From NCBI GenBank assembly GCA_013076295.1, contig RQOL01000483.1, positions 1 through 64,000 of the forward strand: a stretch of DNA of 64,000 nucleotides. The letters run 5' to 3'. Below the pieces are notes generated by a model that made no database searches, was not told the origin of the DNA, and worked only from the letters and a program-made list of their open reading frames with translations. The number at the start of each line of letters is the position of its first letter. Positions within the stretch are counted from its first letter, which is position 1. The position numbers were made by a program, and so were the translations under genes. The stretch is from Sanderia malayensis (taxonomy: Eukaryota; Cnidaria; Scyphozoa; Semaeostomeae; Pelagiidae). This document shows positions 59,301 through 64,000 of this stretch, piece by piece.

Positions 59301-60546
59301 TATTTGCCTTGACAGCTTCACGTGTACTCAACTACAATTTTGTCAGCAATGATGGCTGGCATGGATGATAAGGAAGACCCAGAAAACTCTATTACATTGG
59401 AGGCAATGTCTGGCCTCTCAAGAATCCTGTCACAATTAGAAGAAAACAGCGTTCGTCAGATTCTTATCAACATTTGTTTACGAATAAGACCTTGCTTTGA
59501 AAAGGTAATTCTTGATGAAATTAGTAATTAAGTCCTTATAACATGACTTTAAATCAGTAAAGATATGACCGCTTTCAACAACATGAAACATTTTTCAAAG
59601 GATAAAAAGGAAGTGCGTGCTGCTGCCATATCTTTGTTCGGCAATTTATCTCGTTTTGGCACTGGACCTTCGGAAATGTCTTTTTTGGAGCAGATTCATA
59701 CAAATTTTATTAGCATACTTTTACACCTCAATGAAGAGCCGGAAGTCAATAAGGTAGAGCATGATTTTTCTAAGCATGTCATCTTTCTGTGCCGTTTATT
59801 GTTTAATCGTGAACTTTACTTCCCATCATTACTACCAGATATATCATTTGATTTTGTATTCTTTATATAATTACAGGCATGTAAGGCTGCACTTCGGCAA
59901 CTAGGCCCAAGACTTGGCTCTGAGTCTATCAATGAAATGTTCCAAAAGCATTTGATAGAAGGAGGTCATCTTCATTATGGTGAATTTACGAACAACTTGG
60001 CAAGGCTCATTGTAAGTATTTTTTCAAGACGAGTTTTATGTTTTTATTGCTATTATTCAACCAGAAAATAATGCTTCAATGCCCTTTTGAGACCCACGCT
60101 ATTTCCAATGATAGCAGATGTTGTTTGCTGGACAAAATGTAATTTGTTACCTAACTATTGAACATTCTACTGTAGCTTTGCTTGAATTTTATAGCATTGC
60201 TTTTACCTTTAAGATTGCAGACTTTCCCGACAAGGTAAATTTTTATGTGATGAGCTGTGTCAGTTTTCTAAAGAGCTCTTGGGCTGACATTCGGGCAAAC
60301 TCTGCAACATTGGCTGGATTTTTACTTGGAAATTTATCAGATTCAGTGAAAGAAACTGTATCAAAGCAGCATGTTTGTAGTGGTGTGTATTATAGTTCAT
60401 TGTACATTCTCCATAAGTAGAGTTGCTTCAGATTTATTTGCTAATAGTTTTTCTTTTTTTTAGCTCTGATCATGCTACTAAAAGATGCATCTCCTAAAGT
60501 TAGATCAAAGGCTGCAGAAGCAATGAGCCTATTATTTGATTACTGA
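23381..60546 (+). CDS. MROH1: Maestro HEAT-like repeat-containing protein family member 1 (MROH1) orthologue, 39 coding exons
   Basis: Exons: 23381-23420, 23686-23831, 25237-25368, 25451-25613, 33433-33531, 33641-33792, 33976-34116, 40272-40364, 41590-41668, 41792-41905, 42100-42173, 45806-45925, 46083-46199, 46455-46599, 46722-46762, 50006-50144, 50385-50443, 51675-51782, 52005-52247, 52528-52610, 52906-53095, 53272-53348, 53505-53610, 54167-54271, 54372-54476, 54665-54800, 55175-55287, 55567-55719, 56013-56167, 56286-56448, 56905-57080, 57270-57407, 57500-57614, 59023-59169, 59316-59504, 59601-59753, 59877-60011, 60214-60382, 60464-60546. They sum to 4896 nt (1631 residues plus stop) and all junction phases agree. 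Human MROH1 has about 1640 residues. Diagnostic stretches are PDWQTSASKVLVALG, VRLAVVEALGHMSQL, AMAHHGYLQLQGGERM, EGCAVGIGFCAASHLD and LRIRPCFEK. The protein is a stack of HEAT repeats without a catalytic site; family members have been placed on late endosomes and lysosomes. Weak points are the exon 10 acceptor (an in-frame alternative at 41723) and the acceptors of exons 36 and 38 (CAAAG, TTTAAG). No frame damage is seen, so the gene looks functional despite its repeat-filled introns. Confidence 0.95.
23832..25236 (+). other. MROH1 intron 2, nothing recognised
   Basis: AT-rich sequence without a domain-bearing frame or clear repeat ends. Confidence 0.5.
27154..28108. mobile_element. 955-bp pogo/Tigger-like non-autonomous element
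   Basis: Both ends carry the 26-bp inverted repeat starting CAGTCAACTCTGTCTAATTC, flanked by TA duplications (27152-27153, 28109-28110). The motif TAATTCGAAC recurs several times inside both ends. The uninterrupted Penelope copy near 29893-29900 shows the empty site with a single TA. No transposase is encoded. Confidence 0.92.
27680..27850 (+). pseudogene. HIRAN-like repeat-protein fragment inside the Tigger-like element
   Basis: Broken frames read EKGYHVYQSV, then QPENPTDKYAVGVLKDDKV and, after a shift, GHL-x-KG. I recall this order (GYHVY, Asn-Pro-x-D-x-YAV, VGHLP) from short HIRAN-like proteins found in many cnidarian repeat-rich loci. Stops and at least one shift make it dead. The identification is from motif memory only. 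Confidence 0.45.
28111..28523 (-). pseudogene. Penelope GIY-YIG endonuclease, copy 1, interrupted at the C-terminus
   Basis: Contains KIVYTGTKLSTCFNVKD, then GIVYKYKCEEEDCGATYIGE and TARRFSERIKDH, that is the GIY-like strand with Cys pair and the Tyr-Ile-Gly strand of Penelope endonucleases. The C-terminal residues are cut by the Tigger-like element at 28108; the rest resumes below 27152. Confidence 0.85.
28524..29480 (-). pseudogene. Penelope-like reverse transcriptase, N-terminally truncated
   Basis: Open from about 29480 to 28524. Motifs: LRPIISNIGTASYHLGKYL, KLISFDVTSLFTNVPLE (first catalytic Asp), VDGVAMGSPLGPVLANIFM, WKRYVDDTLSLI (catalytic Asp-Asp) and ISFLDISLISNADG. RT of this class is related to telomerase and, with the GIY-YIG nuclease, primes on chromosomal DNA. 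The frame is intact over more than 300 codons but lacks the N-terminus because of the inverted junction. Confidence 0.9.
29500..29988 (+). pseudogene. Penelope GIY-YIG endonuclease, inverted copy 2
   Basis: An almost identical copy of the leftward GIY-YIG, read rightward, complete to its natural C-terminus (EKPVLNCQEKSTPLQLFN) with the stop at 29986-29988. It serves as the empty-site reference for the Tigger-like insertion in copy 1. Confidence 0.88.
31840..31988 (+). repeat. Right end of a TAGACAGGG-family element
   Basis: The sequence from GACGTCACCAGTCATG through AACAAACATTAGGCATT to GGCCCTGTCTA aligns, with small gaps, to the right end of the element at 34540-37852. It follows the cysteine-tailed pseudogene. 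No matching left end was found near 26 kb. Confidence 0.65.
32945..33180 (+). repeat. Dispersed repeat family R2, copy 1
   Basis: Shares the order TTGAAAAC, GTCATGGTTATAACGTCAT-like, CATTTCAAA-x-C-x-ATTTAATATAC and AATTTCATTTTTTGC with 45360-45745 and, in part, 39590-39965. Non-coding. Confidence 0.65.
34540..37852. mobile_element. 3.3-kb TAGACAGGG-family element with about 1.3-kb inverted arms, in MROH1 intron 7
   Basis: The left arm (about 34540-35847) and right arm (about 36550-37852) are inverted near-copies. The ends are TAGACAGGGCATATA and its reverse complement, flanked by TAA (34537-34539 and 37853-37855). About 110-145 bases inside each end lie TCACGTGA-like and TGACGTCA palindromes. 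Both arms contain the 3' coding part of an EADTR-type gene, and the 700-bp centre holds its middle part once. The element belongs with 47001-49814 and the end at 31988. Confidence 0.88.
35182..36390 (-). pseudogene. EADTR-type transposon protein gene within the long-armed element
   Basis: Leftward reading: FLTEFISKVLTEKCCKEKIG, then EKVRNCNHEEAYTRFVLHAA (the Glu-Ala-Asp-Thr-Arg motif with Tyr for Asp), VAKDTDVLILLFYG, ALTECDKTAYKF (degraded TGCDT), LGVEEVLTDD, LLPDPKTSCLEMKRVHLQ with CYIWRNCLKYSL, and a charged end with stop TAA near 35182. Stops and shifts occur near 36130, 35900 and 35695. The terminal 650 bp is repeated in the other arm. Function unknown; transposition-related by association. 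Confidence 0.65.
37955..38220 (+). repeat. Dispersed repeat family R1, copy 2
   Basis: Diverged relative of 14893-15125, sharing AGTGCTTATTCAA, TTTTACATCG, ATGGCGCAAATTAAAT and CGTGTCTGCAACG. Confidence 0.6.
38705..38822 (+). repeat. 45-bp direct duplication with 73-bp period
   Basis: TCTAATTAATGTTTAACAGT and the following 25 bases occur at 38705-38749 and again at 38778-38822, separated by AATTAATTGTAATTAATTGT. It is a recent tandem duplication in intron 7. Confidence 0.85.
39590..39965 (+). repeat. Dispersed repeat family R2, diverged copy 2
   Basis: Shares a GTGACATCATA and CCTCACTTCAAATC stretch, ACATACTTA, GGTTCATAGTG and GCATAAGCCC phrases in the same order as 45480-45745, with long insertions between. 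Confidence 0.45.
40385..40655 (+). repeat. Dispersed repeat family R1, copy 3
   Basis: Shares AATTTTACATAGCATTTTGA, TTTCCATGCACTGAGTAACA, GCTATTGATCTTCAAA and CGTCGTGTCTGCA with the copy at 14893-15125. Located in MROH1 intron 8. Confidence 0.7.
40724..40850 (+). repeat. Partial copy of the CACGTTTTTTATTTTATAAG MITE
   Basis: The first 27 bases (CACGTTTTTTATTTTATAAG and GAAACCT) equal the left end of the element at 52685-52857, preceded by TA. The right end is not clear. Confidence 0.6.
42174..43203 (+). other. MROH1 intron 11, first part, nothing recognised
   Basis: No domain-bearing frame. It carries two unremarkable short frames and a CCTTGGATCT triplication near 43098-43132. Confidence 0.4.
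43204..44631. mobile_element. 1.43-kb DNA element with G-rich inverted ends and TTA target duplication
   Basis: Ends GGGACCAGTCATTATTAATG and its inverse CATTAATAATGACTGGTGCC form inverted repeats of about 42 bp that continue into GGTGGGGGGTGGGGCGGAAG. TTA flanks both sides (43201-43203, 44632-44634). Two adjacent plus-strand frames (43538-43819 and 43848-44195) give Lys/Glu-rich proteins, the second ending in a Ser/Asp-rich tail SDSSSEISDHDIDL. No DDE transposase was recognised. A 3-bp TTA duplication suits PIF/Harbinger, but other superfamilies are not excluded. Confidence 0.78.
43848..44195 (+). CDS. Uncharacterised Lys/Ala/Glu-rich protein of the TTA-flanked element
   Basis: A 115-codon open frame reading MVPMLPGEKSGEVKKKIEQG, a helical Lys/Glu/Ala region with KKRKSAKQLTIETAF, a probable nuclear-localisation segment, and an acidic Ser-rich tail with stop at 44193-44195. 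It may be the 3' part of a longer element gene whose 5' part is at 43538-43819. Product not recognised. Confidence 0.35.
   Translation: MVPMLPGEKSGEVKKKIEQGDFSFQISTTQSCLLSSKLHSAGLQMLLAKGVLIEQAKVFAEDQLQKMADAAEARKELSTKKRKSAKQLTIETAFAAKTVHISDSSSEISDHDIDL
44632..45359 (+). other. MROH1 intron 11, between two repeats, nothing recognised
   Basis: AT-rich, no recognisable frame or repeat end. Confidence 0.4.
45360..45745 (+). repeat. Dispersed repeat family R2, copy 3
   Basis: The longest copy. It aligns to 32945-33180 in its first half and to 39840-39965 in its second half, so the family is at least 380 bp long. Ends lie 60 bp before MROH1 exon 12. Confidence 0.6.
47001..49814. mobile_element. 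2.8-kb TAGACAGGG-family palindromic element in MROH1 intron 15
   Basis: Two inverted arms of about 1308 bp (47001-48308 and 48508-49814) surround a loop of about 200 bp. The ends TAGACAGGGAATTTCCC and inverse are flanked by ATA (46998-47000, 49815-49817). TCACGTGA and TGACGTAA lie about 125-150 bases inside each end, as in the 34540-37852 element. Frames in the arms are short and mirrored; no known protein is encoded, so it is non-autonomous. Confidence 0.9.
50444..51674 (+). other. MROH1 intron 17, no gene supported
   Basis: A 156-codon minus-strand frame at 50847-51317 lacks a recognised domain. Near 51560-51640 the phrase TGGCTCCACATAATCCATTT is followed by the similar CTGGCTCCACTTAACCCATT, a short imperfect duplication. 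Confidence 0.35.
52685..52857. mobile_element. 173-bp Tc1/mariner-like MITE in MROH1 intron 20
   Basis: The left end CACGTTTTTTATTTTATAAG and right end CTTATAAAAAAAACGTG form imperfect inverted repeats, continuing as GAAACCTAGC and TAGGTTTC. TA flanks both sides. A partial relative is at 40724. Confidence 0.75.
53611..54166 (+). other. MROH1 intron 23, nothing recognised
   Basis: No repeat ends or frames of note. Confidence 0.4.
57615..59022 (+). other. MROH1 intron 33, nothing firmly recognised
   Basis: The segment 57770-58210, with GCACAAACACTGCAAACACA and AACACGAAACACCACACAAT phrases and a terminal AGAGTATAAAAACG, has the look of a solo LTR or promoter, but no second copy or target duplication was found. 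Confidence 0.3.
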
Positions 60547-61559
60547 GGACATCCCACAGTTCGATGATTCTATTAACTTTTCATGGTTTTGTTGCGCTTA
60601 AGGTCACTTCATTAATTGCATGAATTATATAGTAAGATTTGTTTTGATAACAGCCATATTTTGAATATAATTTTTCACGATAGCAAATACTAGGATGTTT
60701 AAGCAGCAGTATTGTATGTCTATAAACATCGTTTTGTGAGAGTGTGGGGCATCTGCGACCTCCACACGTGGAGGTTTGTGGCTTACCTGTTGCATACTCC
60801 GTTCCAAAATGTTCTACCGTATGGTTTGTTTGCTGGTCAGATCTCAAGATTGCGGACCACAGCCAAGGGTAAACCGAACAGAATGAAATGAGCAGGAATA
60901 AGCAGGAACGAACAGGAATAAGGAGGAATCAGCAGGAATAATGTAATTTTTACTCTACGAGAAAAGCAGAAGTTAAAGGCAATTGAGATATGACGTCATC
61001 ATTGACCAGTTAGCCATAAAAATTGCCTGTTTAGGTTCTCATAGAGTTATTTATGATAAATTACTATGCACTAAAGAATTCGTCTAACGTGTACTGTATA
61101 ATCAACAACTGATGCATTTATGCTTTCGTGCAAAAACAGACAGGAATTGAACTGGCCCTTCTGATTTCGTTTTTCACTAACAGTAAACAATCAAGAAAAA
61201 TGAACAGGATAAAAACAGAATAAAAAATTTTAGAATAAAAAAATATTAGAAACGTCAGTTAATATATGCTCGAGACCAAACTCAAAAGGAAAACTTCAAA
61301 GTGGAAGTTTTCAGCAAATCATAAGCAAAAATTGTAAAAATAGTAAGTGCCGTGTTTCGTTCTGATTAATAATTCATTTGGTGTGATATAATTGAAAAGA
61401 CTAATCGATCAAAGCGGAACAAAACCACATGAATTTTTCAATTAGTTGTAATGTTGTTTATAATAGATTGCATAAAAGAGGTGTGCATGGCGCCGTGTAA
61501 GCGTCACGAATGCTAAGCAATCACAAGTTTAGCATAATAGCAAAGAAAAGGCTATCTAG
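60547..61559. other. MROH1 3' flank, no gene supported
   Basis: Probably holds the MROH1 3' UTR. An imperfect 10-bp array (GAGCAGGAATAA and variants, about five units) lies at 60888-60945. Confidence 0.4.
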
Positions 61560-62013
61560 AAAACATGGAATGTGGAATGATGGAGTGGTGGAATGATGGA
61601 ATGATGGAATGATGGAGTGATATGGAAAACATGGAGTGATTTTCAAAATTTTTAATGGGAAAATATATGATTATTGTAGCAAAATATACATGTTTATTTT
61701 CTTCTGTATCGTTTAACCCCTATCTTAGCATGAGCTTTGATCTATTACGTATAAATTACGAATAAACTCATCCAAGTGATTCACATGTCACACTTTACAA
61801 GAGCATTTTATAAATGGGAAGGATGCTATTTGTGTTCATGTTTCTATTCAAAACAACCGGCATTTGTTAGAAAATGCAAGTATAGGTATTGTCAGTGCTG
61901 TGGTGAGAACCAATAGCGGCGTGAATAGTTATTGTCTGTCGCATTTCCAGTTGTCACCGGAGTATGATGTGTCAAGCACCGATATTGGCGCTAGAAGTGT
62001 TTTCGATGAAAAG
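61560..62013 (+). repeat. Dispersed repeat family R3, copy 2 (downstream of MROH1)
   Basis: Begins with a GGAATGATGGAATGATGGAG array, then follows copy 1 (19577-20226) through GGGAAAATATATGATTATTG, GAGCTTTGATCTATTACGTA, GTGCTGTGGTGAGAACCAAT and AGCACCGATATTGGCGCTAG. It lacks two internal blocks present in copy 1. Orientation is the same. Confidence 0.82.
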
Positions 62014-62878
62014 TTGCAGTAAGCGCCGTATGCTTGCTGTAGGCCCAGGGAAATCTGGACACAGGTTCAAAGGCAGCAAGTGAGTACAACACCGGCATAA
62101 GCTAATTGGTCCATCAATTGGGTTGCTAGTACTAATGTCTCAAAATGTGTTGGTTGTGGTTCACAAATCATCAACCCACTATTACCAGCCCCTGACGACT
62201 TAATTCTTGTAAACAAAGATTTGAGAAGGTACAGGGAGAGAAGGACAGGCCAAGAAGTGGTTACACACCGTATCCACAGAATAACCATTTTCACTTGCGA
62301 AGAATTTGCGTCATGACACGGTATCCGAACTTTCACAATAATATGTTGCATGTACCGGATGAATTCCTGCCTGTTTGCGATAAGAACATTTGCAATTAAA
62401 AGGCAACTAAAAACGATGACTTATCTAATAATTTCGACTTCTTATATTGAACTTTCACTTTTTTTGTTTGGTGAAGACAACTGAAACTTGTTTTCGATTT
62501 GTACAATTTATTGCGAACTTTCCACAGTATGAAATAACATGATAAATTTAGAAGGAATTGGAAAGCAGGTTTTTGCTTTTTCACTTTTCAAAAAGGTTTC
62601 ACTGTGACTTGTCCTATGAAAATAGGGATACAGTTTTATTGTTTATCAATTAAAGTCTGTTTTTGTGTGACTTTTGTTATTAATTGACTTTATTTGCATG
62701 CGCTACTCAAAACTTTAAATTTCTCCCTCTACTTTGTCGTGGTTTCTCTGTGTTATTGTTTAATTGCCCTCGTCCTCGTCTCCAAAGCTCCTCATATTCG
62801 AACAACTGGCTTTTTCATACTTAACACAGTATTTTATAGTCTCTTACTGGAAGTCTAGCGGGGAAAAATCCCATTACA
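62014..62878. other. Region upstream of the RRM gene; no coding gene seen
   Basis: A 94-codon minus-strand frame (62067-62351) has no domain. The stretch from about 62640 probably contains the promoter and 5' UTR of the RRM gene. Confidence 0.35.
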
Positions 62879-63387
62879 ATGGTAAGTACGACAAAATCAT
62901 TTAGTATATTTTTCCTTAGTCTGACTTATAATCATCTCTGCAAAGGTAAAGGTGGTTATGAAATTATACCATGGAATTATCGATACCTCGGTCCTTGAAT
63001 GGTGCCCTTACTAGTGACAGGCCCTAGCTACATTAGAAACAAAGTATAATTTCTCCAGATTTTGGAGGCTATGATATGATATGATATGATAACTGACACG
63101 AATCCATACGGTTCCTGATTAGAACCTGATTGTCTGTCTTTTTTTATTATAAGGCCTATTTTATCAACAGAACATCATTCAATTTTGAGTTCTTATCTAA
63201 TTATTTTTTGTTGCAAACTTTGAATAAAAATTATTAGTATCATGCCTCGTATATGTAATGTTATCTTGCTGACTTTTGAGCTTTTCCTTACAATTTACTC
63301 AAGGCATATAGCATGGCTACTCCAATGATACCGCCAGTTGCACTGCATTTTCCTCACAGGATATTTGTTGGGTCGTTAGACAATAAT
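62879..63387 (+). CDS. 5' end of an RRM RNA-binding protein gene (possibly BOULE/DAZ-like), continues beyond window
   Basis: Exon 1 supplies only the start codon (62879-62881), followed at once by the donor GTAAGT. Exon 2 (63304-63387) begins after CTCAAG, is 84 nt in phase 0, and ends at GTAAGT. It reads AYSMATPMIPPVALHF, then PHRIFVGSLDNN. IFVGSL is an RNP2 motif, the first strand of an RNA recognition motif, and Pro-x-Arg-Ile-Phe-Val-Gly is how BOULE/DAZ-type RRMs begin. RNP1 and the rest of the domain must lie past 64000. An internal Met four residues into exon 2 could be the real start instead. The RRM call rests on one motif; the DAZ-family call is a guess. Confidence 0.45.
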
Positions 63388-64000
63388 GTAAGTATGTATT
63401 ACTCACAACTTTTAAATATTCATAAAATCTAAAGTAAGTTACATGAACTTAAAATTCACGCTTTTTGTACAAAGCTAAACTTGATTTGCGCACACATGCG
63501 CACGGTGGAGGAGCGAGCCTAACGAAAAAGGATTTTCAAGAAACGCCATTGTTAAACTTTTCTTTGCTGCTCACGCATAAGTTACTTTGTTTTCTTTTGT
63601 TGCCTTTTGTAATGAGTATGATTCACTTTATTCAATGTTTCTGTTCATGTGAGCCGGAAAATTGCTAACAAACCTTCAAAAATGGGCGAACTCTTGTGTT
63701 TTGGACAAGTTACTTATTAGAATAGAAAAGTGCTACATTTTGATAAGAAAGATGTCGTCCTTTAAAGAAAGATAGGTGCTCCCTTCAGGTTGCATTGCAT
63801 TTTTGTTTATAAAGGACCATTTTGTAGCAGAAGAATGGCACAGTTGCAACAAATATTCCGGCGCTTGCCCCTCGTCCTTAGCTATATATACAGCTGCCTT
63901 TATTCCTTATTTCAAAATATGCCCGGGTGTCTCTCCTATATGTAACAAGACGGTTTTGCGCAAATTAGTATATAGCCTCCATTAGTATTGGCCTCGTAAT
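63388..64000 (+). other. Intron of the RRM gene; no further exon found
   Basis: Two short plus-strand frames contain no RNP1 motif or other domain. The next exon is expected outside the window. Confidence 0.4.

Overview
The window is animal genomic DNA from an AT-rich, intron-rich and repeat-rich genome. Penelope-like, CR1/L2-like, BEL/Pao, Gypsy and long-inverted-repeat DNA elements occur together with a family of EADTR/TGCDT cysteine-tailed transposon proteins that I know best from cnidarians. A cnidarian, perhaps an anthozoan, is my best guess; this is inference from repeat style and not from a marker gene.

Layout. 1-1.03 kb: a small three-exon minus-strand gene for a secreted precursor with a signal peptide, an acidic propiece and a run of 14 arginine-rich pentapeptides ending in RRWGK. 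1.6-15.4 kb: a nest of retrotransposons. A CR1/L2-like element carrying SGNH-esterase and endonuclease regions holds a 423-bp MITE and is broken by a BEL/Pao element. The BEL element is split by a Gypsy element with identical 127-bp LTRs, and the Gypsy gag is split by a second non-LTR fragment. A second BEL element lies tail-to-tail with the first across a 10-bp minisatellite. 15.4-23.1 kb: mixed repeats, a gag remnant, another non-LTR fragment and a 745-bp foldback element whose end lies 278 bp before the next start codon.

23.38-60.55 kb (+): one large gene, an MROH1 orthologue (maestro HEAT-like repeat family member 1). I assign 39 coding exons; every junction is phase-consistent and the model reads 1631 codons plus stop, against about 1640 residues in the human protein. 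Its introns hold a Penelope-like element with an inverted partial copy, a pogo/Tigger-like element inside that, two giant palindromic elements with roughly 1.3-kb arms, a TTA-flanked DNA element and several families of dispersed repeats.

60.55-64 kb: repeats, then the first two coding exons of an RRM-type RNA-binding gene that runs out of the window.

Most notable are the arginine-rich repeat precursor and a family of TAGACAGGG...CCCTGTCTA elements with very long inverted arms, 3-bp target duplications, a shared subterminal TGACGTCA/TCACGTGA signature and, in two cases, a linked EADTR-type gene. No complete tRNA or rRNA gene was seen.
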